A stretch of DNA of 64,000 bases from Pseudomonas asiatica (GCF_040214835.1 NZ_CP157874.1:4344001-4408000); one strand, 5' to 3'; shown: positions 40,358-50,130, counted from the stretch's first letter. Notes: a model not told the origin generated them from the sequence alone. Program-made: numbers and translations.

Positions 40358-42400
40358 ATGCCAACCAAGCCCCAACCCCCGATTGCCCACCAGGCCCAGG
40401 CCAGCGACCCGTACGCCTGGCTGCAACAGCGTGACACCCCCGAGGTGCTTGCCTACCTGCAGGCCGAGAACGCCTACCAGGAAGCCTGCCTGGCCGACCA
40501 GGCGCCGCTGCGCGAACAACTGTTCGAAGAGATCAAGGGCCGCATCCTGGAAACCGACCTGTCGCTGCCGGCGCCCTGGGGCCCCTACCTGTACTACACC
40601 CGTACCACCGCGGGCGACGAGTACCCGCGCCACTACCGCTGCCCGCGCCCGGCCGACGACTCCAACACGGTCGATGAAAGCCAGGAACAACTGCTGCTCG
40701 ACCCCAACGCCCTGGCCAATGGCGGTTTCCTGTCCCTCGGCGCGTTCAACGTCAGCCCCGACCACCGCCTGCTGGCCTACAGCCTGGACACCAGCGGCGA
40801 CGAAATCTTCACCCTGTACGTGAAGGACCTGGCCAGTGGCAGCGTCACTACCCTGCCCTTCGACGACTGCGACGGCAGCCTGACCTGGGCCAACGACAGC
40901 CAGACGCTGTTCTTCGCCGAACTGGACGACACCCACCGCCCATGGCGCCTGCGTCGCCACACCCTGGGCAACGAAGGCGCGCAGACCGTGTTCGAGGAGC
41001 CCGACGGGCGCTTCTTCCTGCACTGCTACCGCACCAGCTCCGAACGCCAGCTGGTGCTGCTGCTCAACAGCAAGACCACCAGCGAAGCCTGGGTACTGGA
41101 CGCGGAAACCCCGCAGGCACCGTTCACCTGCCTGGCGCCACGGGTCGAAGGCCACGAGTACTTCCCCGACCACGGCCAGCTCGACGGCCAGTGGCGCTGG
41201 TTCATCCGCACCAACCAGGACGGCATCAACTTCGCCTTGTACCACGCCCCAGTCGCACCGGTGCCCAGCCGTGAGCAATGGCAGGTGCTGGTAGCGCACC
41301 GCGACGCGATCATGCTCGAAGGCCTCAGCCTGAATGCCGGCGCGCTGACCCTGAGCCTGCGCGAAGGCGGCCTGCCGATCATCGAGGTACGCCCGCAGGG
41401 CCTGGCGGCCTACCGCGTCGAACTGCCCGACGCGGCCTACAGCCTGTACGTGCAGGACAGCCTGGAGTTCGCCAGCCCACGCCTGCGCCTGCGCTACGAA
41501 GCACTCAACCGCCCGGCCCAGGTACGCCAGCTGGAGCTGGCCAGCGGTGCCCAGGCGGTGCTCAAGCAAACCCCGGTGCTGGGGCCGTTCGATGCCGACG
41601 ACTATGTCAGCGAGCGCCTGTGGGCTACCGCAGCGGACGGCACCCGGGTGCCGATCAGCCTGGTGCGCCGCCGCCAGGACCTGGGCCAGACCGTGCCGCT
41701 GTACCTGTATGGCTACGGCGCCTATGGCGAAAGCCTCGACCCGTGGTTCTCGCACGCGCGCCTGAGCCTGCTGGAGCGCGGCGTGGCCTTTGCCATCGCC
41801 CATGTGCGTGGCGGCGGTGAACTGGGCGAAGCCTGGTACCGCGCCGGCAAGCAGGAGCACAAGCACAACACCTTCAGCGACTTCATCGCCTGTGCCGAGC
41901 ACCTGATCGCCGAGGGTGTCACGGCTGCCGACCGCCTGGCCATCAGTGGTGGCAGCGCCGGTGGCCTGCTGATGGGCGCGGTGCTCAACCTGCGCCCCGA
42001 GCTGTTCCGCTGTGCGATTGCCGAAGTGCCGTTCGTCGACGTGCTCAACACCATGCTCGACCCCGAGCTGCCGTTGACAGTGACCGAGTACGACGAATGG
42101 GGCAACCCTGAGGAGCCGGAGGTGTATGAGCGGATCAAGGCCTACGCACCGTACGAGAATGTGAAGGCACAGGCCTACCCGGCGATGCTGGTGGTGGCGG
42201 GCTACAACGACAGCCGCGTGCAGTACTGGGAAGCGGCCAAGTGGGTGGCGCGGCTGCGTACGCGCAAGACCGACGACAACCTGCTGCTGCTCAAGACCGA
42301 GATGGGGGCTGGGCATGGCGGGATGAGCGGGCGGTATCAGGGGCTCAAGGATGTGGCCCTTGAGTACGCGTTCGTGTTCGGCGAGCTAGGTATCGTTTGA
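40358..42400 (+). CDS. ptrB: Oligopeptidase B (S9A prolyl oligopeptidase family)
   Basis: A 680-residue serine peptidase that cuts short peptides after Lys or Arg. The N-terminal 400 residues form the beta-propeller. The C-terminal hydrolase domain has the nucleophile in SGGSAGGLLMG (Ser near 532), Asp in YNDSRV near 617 and His in AGHGGMSGR near 652. Length is typical of PtrB, and there is no signal peptide, so it is cytoplasmic. The start MPTKPQPPIA has AGAG eight bases upstream; longer frames translate the REP element. A hairpin terminator follows. Confidence 0.94.
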   Translation: MPTKPQPPIAHQAQASDPYAWLQQRDTPEVLAYLQAENAYQEACLADQAPLREQLFEEIKGRILETDLSLPAPWGPYLYYTRTTAGDEYPRHYRCPRPADDSNTVDESQEQLLLDPNALANGGFLSLGAFNVSPDHRLLAYSLDTSGDEIFTLYVKDLASGSVTTLPFDDCDGSLTWANDSQTLFFAELDDTHRPWRLRRHTLGNEGAQTVFEEPDGRFFLHCYRTSSERQLVLLLNSKTTSEAWVLDAETPQAPFTCLAPRVEGHEYFPDHGQLDGQWRWFIRTNQDGINFALYHAPVAPVPSREQWQVLVAHRDAIMLEGLSLNAGALTLSLREGGLPIIEVRPQGLAAYRVELPDAAYSLYVQDSLEFASPRLRLRYEALNRPAQVRQLELASGAQAVLKQTPVLGPFDADDYVSERLWATAADGTRVPISLVRRRQDLGQTVPLYLYGYGAYGESLDPWFSHARLSLLERGVAFAIAHVRGGGELGEAWYRAGKQEHKHNTFSDFIACAEHLIAEGVTAADRLAISGGSAGGLLMGAVLNLRPELFRCAIAEVPFVDVLNTMLDPELPLTVTEYDEWGNPEEPEVYERIKAYAPYENVKAQAYPAMLVVAGYNDSRVQYWEAAKWVARLRTRKTDDNLLLLKTEMGAGHGGMSGRYQGLKDVALEYAFVFGELGIV

Positions 42401-42408
42401 GAAAGCTG

Positions 42409-42428
42409 GGGGCGCTTTGCGCCCCTTT
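42409..42428 (+). terminator. Terminator hairpin after ptrB
   Basis: GGGGCGC-TTT-GCGCCCC followed by TTT, starting 9 bases after the ptrB stop. A REP pair follows immediately. Confidence 0.65.
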
Positions 42429-42532
42429 CGCGACACAAGGCCGCTCCCACAGGGATCGCGCATGTCCTGAATCCTGCGCGATCCCTGTGGGAGCGGCCTT
42501 GTGTCGCGATGGGCTGCAAAGCAGCCCCAAAA
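42427..42532. repeat. Inverted REP-type pair
   Basis: TCGCGACACAAGGCCGCTCC and its inverse complement, with a further inner repeat (GGGATCGCGCA / TGCGCGATCCC), between the convergent ptrB and the proline-rich protein gene. Confidence 0.8.
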
Positions 42533-42558
42533 TCCCACAGCCAACACGGCCCTCTCAG

Positions 42559-42837
42559 TCAATCATCCTGCACCGCCGGCTTCGGCGGGTCCTGGCGCAA
42601 CCCCGGCAATGGCTGGTCCTTCGGTGGCCCGGGCACCGGCATCGGCGGCAACAGGGGCGCCCCCGGCTGGCTGTCATAGGCCTTGGGCGGCGTACTCGGG
42701 GTAATCTGCGGATATGGCGTAGGCGTCGGCGTACCCGGTGCACCGGGCACCGGCGTGCTCAACCGGGGTGGCGTGCTGGCAGCTTCGGCCATGGGCAGGC
42801 CGGCGAACAACAGCACAACGAGGATCGCGCGAAACAT
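42559..42837 (-). CDS. Small secreted proline-rich protein
   Basis: A 92-residue protein. A clear signal peptide (MFRAILVVLLFAGLPMAEA) is followed by a Pro-rich low-complexity mature part (PGAPGTPTPTPYPQITPSTP; LLPPMPVPGPPKDQPLPG). AGGAGG seven bases upstream fixes the ATG at 42837. No domain is recognised. It is likely periplasmic or surface-associated, and the function is unknown. It is divergent from the HNH nuclease gene. Confidence 0.75.
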   Translation of the reverse strand: MFRAILVVLLFAGLPMAEAASTPPRLSTPVPGAPGTPTPTPYPQITPSTPPKAYDSQPGAPLLPPMPVPGPPKDQPLPGLRQDPPKPAVQDD

Positions 42838-42968
42838 CAGCAACCTCCTGTCGGGAACCTTCCTACAGGCTACGCCTAAATCACGGCTTTCGCCTGTCCG
42901 CCTGCCCCGCAAGCGCGCTAGACTCAATGCATAACCGTCATTTGCCTGATCAGAACAAAGGAAACACC

Positions 42969-43340
42969 ATGAGCTCCACCTCTTCCGCCGCCGCCACCGC
43001 GCGCCTGGACCGCATCCTGGCCGATGCCAAGCGCGACAAGGAAATGGGTTACCGCGACAAGGCCCTGAAAATGTACCCGCACGTCTGCGGCCGCTGCGCC
43101 CGCGAGTTCTCCGGCAAGCGCCTGAGCGAGCTGACCGTGCACCACCGCGACCACAACCACGACAACAACCCGCAGGACGGCTCCAACTGGGAGCTGCTGT
43201 GCCTGTACTGCCACGACAACGAGCACTCGCGCTACACCGACCAGCAGTACTTCAGCGAAGGCTCCACCAGCACCCCGAGCATCGCCAAGGCCACCCACAA
43301 CCCGTTCGCCGGGCTGGCGGGCATGCTGAAGAAAGACTGA
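42969..43340 (+). CDS. yajD: HNH nuclease YajD family
   Basis: A 123-residue protein with the HNH/zinc motif: CGRCAREF, LTVHHRDHNHDNNP, NWELLCLYCHDNEHSRY. The two CxxC pairs would bind zinc and the HH/N/H residues form the beta-beta-alpha metal site. It matches the YajD family of small HNH proteins. AAAGGA precedes the ATG at 42969. It is followed 72 bases later by the RNA methyltransferase gene. Confidence 0.9.
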   Translation: MSSTSSAAATARLDRILADAKRDKEMGYRDKALKMYPHVCGRCAREFSGKRLSELTVHHRDHNHDNNPQDGSNWELLCLYCHDNEHSRYTDQQYFSEGSTSTPSIAKATHNPFAGLAGMLKKD

Positions 43341-43412
43341 CCATCGATTCGCCCCCCGCTGCTACCGGGCAGCCCGTATAATCGCGCTTTTTTTCGCGAA
43401 GGGCCCCGGTAC

Positions 43413-43883
43413 GTGGCAAACAAACGATACAGCTGCATCGGCCTGTTCAACCCCAAGTCGGCAGAAAACGTCGGCTCGGTGATGCGCGCCGCGGGTTGCT
43501 ACGGCGTCAATTCGGTGTTCTACACCGGCAAACGCTACGAGCGTGCCCGTGACTTCGTCACCGACACCAAGCGCGTGCACTACGACATCCCGCTGATCGG
43601 CATCGACGACCTGCAGCGCATCATCCCGCTGGGCTGCACGCCGGTGGCCGTGGAATTGGTGGAAGGCGCGCGGCCATTGCCGGAATACACCCACCCGGAC
43701 CGGGCCATCTACATCTTCGGGCCGGAAGACGGCAGCCTCAGTGCCGATGTGCGGGCGTGGTGCGAAGAGACCATCTACATTCCGACCGAGGGCTGCATGA
43801 ACCTGGCAGCGACGGTGAATGTGGTGCTGTATGACCGCATGGCCAAGGGGCTGAATACCCGTTCGGGGCCCAAGTTCAAGTAG
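43413..43883 (+). CDS. SpoU/TrmH-family RNA 2'-O-methyltransferase
   Basis: A 156-residue protein with the trefoil-knot SPOUT motifs: motif 1 NPKSAENVGSVMRAAG, motif 2 AIYIFGPEDGSL and motif 3 CMNLAATVNVVLYDR. It should methylate a ribose in tRNA or rRNA using S-adenosylmethionine; the exact site is not evident. It lacks the N-terminal substrate-binding domain of larger family members, as in TrmL-type enzymes. It uses a GTG start with GAAGGG upstream. An REP pair follows. Confidence 0.9.
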   Translation: MANKRYSCIGLFNPKSAENVGSVMRAAGCYGVNSVFYTGKRYERARDFVTDTKRVHYDIPLIGIDDLQRIIPLGCTPVAVELVEGARPLPEYTHPDRAIYIFGPEDGSLSADVRAWCEETIYIPTEGCMNLAATVNVVLYDRMAKGLNTRSGPKFK

Positions 43884-43912
43884 TAAAAAGGCCGCCACTG
43901 CGGCAGCAGGAC

Positions 43913-43991
43913 CGGCCCTTTCGCGGGTAAACCCGCTCCCACAGACTGTGCATTCCCTGTGGGAGCGGGTTTACCCGCGAAGAGGCCGGCA
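43913..43991. repeat. Inverted REP pair between convergent genes
   Basis: TTTCGCGGGTAAACCCGCTC and its inverse with a short loop, between the SpoU gene and the aldehyde dehydrogenase gene. Confidence 0.8.
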
Positions 43992-44051
43992 CTGACAACA
44001 CAGGGCGGCCAGGTGCCGAACTCCGTCAGAACAGCACCGGTCTTGCTCAGG

Positions 44052-45542
44052 TCACGAAGCGTTGATCCAGATGGTCTTCAGCTCCGTGTACTGGTCATGG
44101 GCCCAGATGGACTTGTCGCGCCCACCGAAGCCGGACTCCTTGTAGCCACCGAATGGCGTGGTGACATCCCCTTCGCCGAAGCAGTTGACCGTAACCACGC
44201 CCGCACGGATTTCACGCGACAGGCGCAGCGCATTGCGCAGGCTGCCGGTGTAGGCCGAGGCCGCCAGGCCGTAGACGGTGTCGTTGGCCAGCTCGATCGC
44301 CTCGTCGATGGTCTCGAAGCTGGTCACGCTCAGCACCGGGCCGAAGATTTCCTCGACGAACAGCTTGTTGTCGCGGCCAACGTTGTCGACGATGGTCGGC
44401 TGCACGAACACGCCGTCCTCGGTCTCGCCACCCTGGACGATACTGAGCTTGTGCTCGGCGGCGTATTCCAGGTACGACTTGACCTTCTCGAAGTGCGACT
44501 TGCTGACCATGGCGCCCAGGCGGTTGTCCGGGTCCAGCGGGTCGCCCAGCTTCCAGTCCTTCAGGTGCTTGGCGATCAGGCCCAGCAGCTGATCCTTCAC
44601 GTCCTTGTGCACGATCAGGCGCGAAGAAGCGGAGCAGTTTTCGCCCATGTTCCAGAACGCACCAGCGGTGACGAACTGGGCCACTTCGTCCAGGTCCTCG
44701 CAGTCGTTCATGACCACGGCCGGGTTCTTGCCACCCAGCTCCAGGACGATGCGCTTGAGGTTGGACTCGGCGGCGTACTTCAGGAACAGGCGGCCGGTGT
44801 CGGTGGAGCCGGTGAAGCTGACCATCGGGATGTCCATGTGGCGGCCAATGGCCTCGCCCACTTCACGACCACCGCCAGGCACCAGGTTGAACACGCCTGC
44901 AGGAATGCCCGCCTCATGGGCCAGTTCGGCCACGCGCAGGGCGCTGAGGGTGGTTTCCTTGGCCGGCTTGACCACGATCGAGCAACCGGCGGCCAGCGAC
45001 GGGGCAATCTTCCAGGCCAGCATCAGCAGCGGGAAGTTCCACGGCAGTACCAGGCCGACCACGCCGATGGCCTCGCGCACCACCATGGTCACGGCGGCAT
45101 TGCCGGTCGGCGCCGTGGCGTCGTAGATCTTGTCGATCAGCTCGGCGTGCCAGCGGATGGTGTGGATGGTTTCCGGCACGTCGACGTTCTGGCACTCGCT
45201 GACCGGCTTGCCGCTGTCCAGCGCTTCCAGCACGGCCAGCTCGTGGGCGTTGTCTTCCAGCAGCTGGGCGAACTTCAGCAGCACGTGCTTGCGGTCGTTC
45301 GGCTGCATCTTCGACCAGGTGCCCTGTTCGAACACGCGCTTGGCGGCGGCCACGGCCACGTTCACGTCGTTGACGTCGCAGGCGGCGACTTCGGCCAGCT
45401 GCTTGCCGGTGGCCGGGTTGGTGGTGACGAAGGTGTTGCCCGAGATGGCATCACGGAACTCACCGTCGATGAACGCCTGGGTACGCAGTTGCAGTTCGGC
45501 GGCGAGGGCCGCGTATTGTTCCTTGCTCAGCAAATCGGCCAT
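44052..45542 (-). CDS. NAD(P)+-dependent aldehyde dehydrogenase of the catabolic cluster (PuuC-like)
   Basis: A 496-residue aldehyde dehydrogenase. The catalytic Cys lies in GENCSASSR (about 302), the general base Glu in LELGGKNPA (about 268) and the substrate/cofactor Asn in VLPWNFPL. It is closest in character to the gamma-glutamyl-gamma-aminobutyraldehyde (PuuC/KauB) type. The ATG at 45542 lies 2 bases after the stop of the DapA-like gene, with GGAGG about nine bases upstream, so the two are coupled. It probably oxidises the semialdehyde produced by the upstream enzymes; the true substrate is unknown. Confidence 0.93.
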   Translation of the reverse strand: MADLLSKEQYAALAAELQLRTQAFIDGEFRDAISGNTFVTTNPATGKQLAEVAACDVNDVNVAVAAAKRVFEQGTWSKMQPNDRKHVLLKFAQLLEDNAHELAVLEALDSGKPVSECQNVDVPETIHTIRWHAELIDKIYDATAPTGNAAVTMVVREAIGVVGLVLPWNFPLLMLAWKIAPSLAAGCSIVVKPAKETTLSALRVAELAHEAGIPAGVFNLVPGGGREVGEAIGRHMDIPMVSFTGSTDTGRLFLKYAAESNLKRIVLELGGKNPAVVMNDCEDLDEVAQFVTAGAFWNMGENCSASSRLIVHKDVKDQLLGLIAKHLKDWKLGDPLDPDNRLGAMVSKSHFEKVKSYLEYAAEHKLSIVQGGETEDGVFVQPTIVDNVGRDNKLFVEEIFGPVLSVTSFETIDEAIELANDTVYGLAASAYTGSLRNALRLSREIRAGVVTVNCFGEGDVTTPFGGYKESGFGGRDKSIWAHDQYTELKTIWINAS

Positions 45543-45544
45543 TT

Positions 45545-46447
45545 TCAAGCACCTCCGGTGATCTGTGCGATGTTGCGCTTGAGTTCAGTGACCACGCGCT
45601 GCAGTTCCTGCTTCTCGGCGGCATCCAGGTCGTACAGCGGCTTGCGTACGCCACCGGTGCTCAGGCCGTTGAGGGCGCAGCCGTACTTGATCGACTGGAC
45701 GAACTTGCCGCCTTCGAGGAAGTCCATCAGCGGCATCATGGCGCCCATGATCTTGCGGCCTTTGTCGAAGTCCTTCTCGATCACACAGGCCTCGTACAAG
45801 GCCACGTGCTCGCGCGGGATGAAGTTGGAACCGGCGCAGACCCAGCTCTTGGCACCCCAGGCAAAGAACTCCAGGGCCTGGTCGTCCCAGCCGCACGACA
45901 GCTGGATGTTCGGGCGCTGGATGGCCAGGCGGTGCAGCTGGCCCATGTCACCGGAGCTTTCCTTGATGGCGACGATGTTCTTCACGTCGGCCACGGCGTC
46001 GAAGAACTCTTCGCCCATGCTCACGCTCATGCGGCCCGGGTAGTTGTAGAGCATGATCGGCAGGCCGGCGGCGGCGTCGACGGCTTTGACGTGCAGGGCG
46101 ATTTCCTGCTGGGTCGGCAGTGCGTACGGCGGGGTGCCCACCAGCAGTGCGTCGGCCTTGATTTCCTTGGCGTGCTGGGCGAAAGCCACGGCGTCTTCGG
46201 TGCGGATGCCACCGGTGCCGACGATCAGTGGCAGGCGGCCGGCCAGCACGTCCTTGGCCTGGGCGGCCAGGTCGATGCGCTCCTGGGTGGTGTGGGCGTA
46301 GTACTCGCCGGTGGAGCCACCAATGATGACGCCGTGGATTTTCGACTCGACCAGGTATTCGAGGACCTCGGCGAACGCCGCCTTGTTGATCGAGCCGTCC
46401 GCAGCCAGTGGAGTGATTGCCGGGGTGTAGATGCCTTCGAATTTCAC
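45545..46447 (-). CDS. DapA-like (dihydrodipicolinate synthase superfamily) lyase or deaminase
   Basis: A 300-residue class I aldolase-fold enzyme. The Schiff-base lysine lies in VAIKESSGDM (near 160), the catalytic Tyr in LYNYPGRM (near 134) and the carboxylate loop in GGSTGEYYAH. It uses GTG with GGAGA seven bases upstream. In a cluster with an oxidase and an aldehyde dehydrogenase it is more likely a catabolic lyase or deaminase than the lysine-synthesis enzyme. Family members of this sort act on keto-acids, sugar acids or pyrroline carboxylates. Confidence 0.88.
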   Translation of the reverse strand: MKFEGIYTPAITPLAADGSINKAAFAEVLEYLVESKIHGVIIGGSTGEYYAHTTQERIDLAAQAKDVLAGRLPLIVGTGGIRTEDAVAFAQHAKEIKADALLVGTPPYALPTQQEIALHVKAVDAAAGLPIMLYNYPGRMSVSMGEEFFDAVADVKNIVAIKESSGDMGQLHRLAIQRPNIQLSCGWDDQALEFFAWGAKSWVCAGSNFIPREHVALYEACVIEKDFDKGRKIMGAMMPLMDFLEGGKFVQSIKYGCALNGLSTGGVRKPLYDLDAAEKQELQRVVTELKRNIAQITGGA

Positions 46448-46521
46448 GGTAGGTTCTCCAGTGCGTTGCTCAGTGTTGTAAAGGCCGCAGCGGATCGACG
46501 CTGCGGCGGGTCGTCATGAAT

Positions 46522-47850
46522 TCAGCTCAGCGAAGCCGCTTGTTGCAGGTTGAGCGAGCGGGTTTCCGGGGCCAGGGCAACGGAGAAGGCCAGGCCGACG
46601 AAGGTCACCGCGGCGGCGGCATACATGGTGGCGCCGATGCCATAGCTATCGAGGGCGATGGGCACCAGCCAGGTGCCGACCGCAGCACCGACCCGCGACA
46701 TCGAGGTGCCCACGCCAACGGCACCGGCACGGATTTCGGTAGGGAACAGTTCGTTGGGGTACACCAGCTGCAACACCTGGGCGCCACCGATAAACAAGGC
46801 GTAGGCGCCGAACAGGGCGAGGATCAGCATCTCGTTGCCGTTGCTGAAAGCGCCCAGGCCCAGCAACGCCAGCCCCGACCAGAAGAAGCTGTGCAGCAGC
46901 GTGGTGCGGCGGCCGATGGTGTTCAGCAGGCGGGTGCCGATGATGCAACCGACCACGAACAGGCAGGTGATGGCGACCGACCCGATGGCGGCCCAGTCCC
47001 CTTTCAGGTTCAGTGCACCCAACACTTTCGGAGCGAAGGCGTAGACGGCGAACACCGGGATCACCGAGCAGGTCCAGAACATGGTGACGAACAGCATGCG
47101 CTTGCCGTAGCCGGAGTGCAGCAGGCTGAAGAACGACAGCTTGCGGGTCTTGGGCTCTTCCGGCAGGTTCTTCAGCGAGAAATCTCTGCCGTAGACGCGC
47201 TTGATCACCTGCTCGGCTTCGGCCGAACGGCCTTTGCTGATCAGCCAGCGCGGCGATTCGGGGGTGCCTATACGGATCGCGAACAGCAGCGCGCCGATCA
47301 CCGAGGCACTGGCCAGCACCAGGCGCCAGGCATCATCGCCACCGTGGCGCAGGATCGCTTCACCGACCATGTAGGCGCAGGCGGCACCGGCGAACCACAG
47401 CACGGTCAGGGTGGCCAGGCGTGGGCCACGGTTCTTCTTGGGCAGGAACTCCACCAGCAGCGAGGTGGCCACCGGGTATTCGATGCCCACCGCGATGCCG
47501 ATGGCGAAGCGCAGCAGGAACAGGACCATCGCCGATTCCACCCAGAACTGCGCGATCGAGGCCAGGATGAACAGGGTCGGGCCAACGAAGAACACGCGCT
47601 TGCGGCCGAAGCGGTCGGTCAACCAGCCGCCGAAGAAGCCACCGAAGAAAATGCCGATCAGCGCCGAAGCGGCGATCATGCCCTGCCAGAAACTGGTCAG
47701 GTTGAGGCCTGCCGACATCTGCACCATGGCAACGCCGATGATGCTCAATACATAGCCATCGACGAACGAGCCGCCACCGGAACGCAGGGTCAGCAACTGG
47801 TGAAAGTTGTTGATCGGTACATCTTCAATCGAAACATTTGGACTTGTCAT
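46522..47850 (-). CDS. MFS transporter of the catabolic cluster
   Basis: A 442-residue twelve-span MFS protein. It shows the loop motif GGWLTDRFGRKRVF and NTIGRRTTLLHS, as in the sugar-porter/aromatic-acid symporter groups. The N-terminus (NFHQLLTLRSGGGSFVDGY) is cytoplasmic. The start at 47850 has AGGA six bases upstream. It lies 74 bases before the DapA-like gene on the same strand and probably imports the cluster's substrate. Confidence 0.9.
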   Translation of the reverse strand: MTSPNVSIEDVPINNFHQLLTLRSGGGSFVDGYVLSIIGVAMVQMSAGLNLTSFWQGMIAASALIGIFFGGFFGGWLTDRFGRKRVFFVGPTLFILASIAQFWVESAMVLFLLRFAIGIAVGIEYPVATSLLVEFLPKKNRGPRLATLTVLWFAGAACAYMVGEAILRHGGDDAWRLVLASASVIGALLFAIRIGTPESPRWLISKGRSAEAEQVIKRVYGRDFSLKNLPEEPKTRKLSFFSLLHSGYGKRMLFVTMFWTCSVIPVFAVYAFAPKVLGALNLKGDWAAIGSVAITCLFVVGCIIGTRLLNTIGRRTTLLHSFFWSGLALLGLGAFSNGNEMLILALFGAYALFIGGAQVLQLVYPNELFPTEIRAGAVGVGTSMSRVGAAVGTWLVPIALDSYGIGATMYAAAAVTFVGLAFSVALAPETRSLNLQQAASLS

Positions 47851-48032
47851 TGTTGTTCCTGCCACTTCTGTTACATGCACAAATTCAAGGCGAGCGTGCC
47901 CGCGAAACTGAAAACAGCGTTCAGCCCCGGGTGACCGGCCTGTTGGCCGATCATCAATTTCGGGCAAAGGGTGCCCGTGCCGGCTAAATCGCCACCGGCA
48001 TCAAGTGTTCAAAGTTGCAACGCCGTCAGCGG

Positions 48033-49352
48033 TCAGCTTTCTTTGCCAGCGCGGAACTGCCCCCACATCAGGTTGGCGTTCAAGCCCAGGGAAACCAGGG
48101 GCTGCGGCGGGTTTGCACAAGGCCCGGGAGCGTTGAGCAAGAACTCGATCAGTTCGTTCTTGTCGCCGGCCAGCCAGTCGGCCAGCAACTTGCCGGTGAC
48201 AGTGCCACGGGTAACACCCAGGCCGTTGCAGCACATTGCGCCGACAACATTGGGCGCCAACTTGCCAAAGAACCCCATGTGGTTACGCGACAGTGCCAGT
48301 GCACCGCCCCAGGTGTATTCGAAGTTCACTCCGGGCAGCATCGGGAAACGCCGGGCGAACGATTCGCGGTGGCGCTGGACGAAGCGGTCCAGGTATTTGC
48401 GGTTGCTGCGCCCGTCGGGGTTGTAGCTGAAGCTGTTGCGGATCAGCAGGCGGTTGTCGACGGTGCGGCGCATGGTGGTGCCGAACGGGTCGGCCGGGAT
48501 CACGCCCCAGTAGGGTTTGCCGCCCAGGCGCGCCTGCTCTTCCTCGGTCAGCGGGCGGGTGATGCTGCCGTAGGTGAACACCGGCAGCATGCGGCCCTTG
48601 AGGAAGCCGAAGCTCATGCCGAAGGCGTTGGTGGTGAGCACCAGCTTGTCGGCGGTGATCGAACCGTTGGCATGACGCAGCACTACCTTGTCGCCGTAGT
48701 CGACCTCGGTGATGGGCGTACGTTCATACAGCGAAACGTTGGACGGCAGGCTGTCGGCCAGGCCTTTGACCAGCGCCGACGGCTGCAGCAAGGCGGTGCC
48801 GGGGGTGAACAGGCCCTTGCGGTAGAAATGCGTGCCGATGTGCTCGGGCAGGTCGCGGCCTTCGATCACTTCGTAGGGCTGGCCGAGCTTGTCCAGACCG
48901 CGGCGGTAGGCATCCAGCACGGCGATGCCGCGGTCTTCGACGGCCGCCTGGTACTTGCCGCAGTGGCGGAACTGGCACTCGATATCGTAGCGCTCGATCA
49001 GCTCCTTGATGTAGGACTGGCCACCCAGGTTGAGCTTGAGGACGGTCTTGGCGATGTCGATGTCGCCGATGTAGTCCTCGGCGCCGATGTCGTGCGGCAG
49101 GTCGATGGCAAAGCCGGCGTTGCGCCCGGAGGTGCCAAAGCCGACCTCCTGGGCCTCGATCAGCACGATCTCGTCGTCCGGGAAGTTCGTTGCCAGCTGC
49201 CGTGCGGCAGCCAGGCCGGTGAAACCGGCGCCGACCACCACCCAGCGCGCCTGACTGTGGCCACTGTGGGCCGGCCTTGGCGTGCGGGGCTTGCTCAGGT
49301 GATACCAGCCACAGGTGGCATCATCGGCAGGTAACGAACTAATTCTTGTCAT
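48033..49352 (-). CDS. FAD-dependent oxidoreductase (DAO family), probable amine or imino-acid oxidase
   Basis: A 439-residue flavoprotein of the D-amino-acid oxidase/PuuB type. The Rossmann motif VVVGAGFTGLAAARQL lies at about 38-53, then GFGTSGRNAGF, an FAD-linked signature of this family. A C-terminal segment (GVNFEYTWGGALALSRNH) resembles gamma-glutamylputrescine oxidase-like proteins. It is probably cytoplasmic. It is the first enzyme gene after the GntR regulator and likely oxidises a C-N bond in the substrate, passing the product to the lyase and dehydrogenase. Confidence 0.88.
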   Translation of the reverse strand: MTRISSLPADDATCGWYHLSKPRTPRPAHSGHSQARWVVVGAGFTGLAAARQLATNFPDDEIVLIEAQEVGFGTSGRNAGFAIDLPHDIGAEDYIGDIDIAKTVLKLNLGGQSYIKELIERYDIECQFRHCGKYQAAVEDRGIAVLDAYRRGLDKLGQPYEVIEGRDLPEHIGTHFYRKGLFTPGTALLQPSALVKGLADSLPSNVSLYERTPITEVDYGDKVVLRHANGSITADKLVLTTNAFGMSFGFLKGRMLPVFTYGSITRPLTEEEQARLGGKPYWGVIPADPFGTTMRRTVDNRLLIRNSFSYNPDGRSNRKYLDRFVQRHRESFARRFPMLPGVNFEYTWGGALALSRNHMGFFGKLAPNVVGAMCCNGLGVTRGTVTGKLLADWLAGDKNELIEFLLNAPGPCANPPQPLVSLGLNANLMWGQFRAGKES

Positions 49353-49413
49353 GTCACTAACCTGGTTCTTGTTGTCGACGGGTGGTCAGCGCCAGTTGCC
49401 TGACCTTGGTAAC

Positions 49414-50130
49414 TCATATCTGAATCGGTACATCCAGCCCTTGCGGCGCGGCGTACTCGGCCATGCGCCGGCGCGACAGCTCGAAGTGCTCGCGCACCAG
49501 CTGGCCGGCAGCTTGCGGGTCGCGGCGCTCGATGGCCTGGATCATCTGGTCGTGCTGCTCGCAGGCGATCTCGAGGTCGTGCTGCATGTCATCGGTGGTC
49601 GGGTGGCGGTAGAAAATCTTGCCCAGCCGGGTGTGGTCGATCAGCAGGCGACGCAGGCTTGGCAGCAGGTAGTCGTTGTGCGCCATCTTGCCGATTTCCA
49701 GGTGGAAGGCGTCGTTGTAGAGCACACGGTTTTCCACGTCGCGCTCTTCGATGGCCTGGCGGAACAGGGCCTGGATACCTTTGAGCACTTCGATCTCGGC
49801 GGCGCTGGCATAGGTGGCGGCCAGCTGGGTGGTGGCGATGTAGATCAGCGGGGCGGCGACGAAGAAGCTGTGCAGCGACTCGTGGTTCATGGCAGCGACA
49901 CGTGGCGCGCGGTTGGCTTCCAGTTCGATGTAGCCTTCGGCGGCGATCTGGCGCAGCAGCTCACGCACTGGCGGGCGCGACAGGCCGAACTCGTCGCACA
50001 GGGCCAGTTCGTCCACCACCGCGCCCGGGGCCAGTTCCATGCTGAGGATCCGGCGGCGCAGCGCTTCGGCGAGGACGGCCTTGCGGTCCTGCGGCACTTC
50101 TGCACTGAGTGGTTGGACGGTGGCTTTCAT
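49414..50130 (-). CDS. GntR-family (FCD) regulator of the catabolic cluster
   Basis: A 238-residue regulator. The N-terminal winged helix (AEALRRRILSMELAPGAVVD; LCDEFGLSRPPVRELL) is followed by an all-helical FCD ligand domain with its metal/ligand residues (YNDAFHLEIGK, EHDQMIQAI). I chose ATG at 50130 because AAGAAGG lies about six bases upstream; an ATG seven codons earlier has no such site. A palindromic candidate operator is at 50194-50208. It is co-directional with the oxidase gene 61 bases downstream, so it probably controls its own operon. Confidence 0.9.
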   Translation of the reverse strand: MKATVQPLSAEVPQDRKAVLAEALRRRILSMELAPGAVVDELALCDEFGLSRPPVRELLRQIAAEGYIELEANRAPRVAAMNHESLHSFFVAAPLIYIATTQLAATYASAAEIEVLKGIQALFRQAIEERDVENRVLYNDAFHLEIGKMAHNDYLLPSLRRLLIDHTRLGKIFYRHPTTDDMQHDLEIACEQHDQMIQAIERRDPQAAGQLVREHFELSRRRMAEYAAPQGLDVPIQI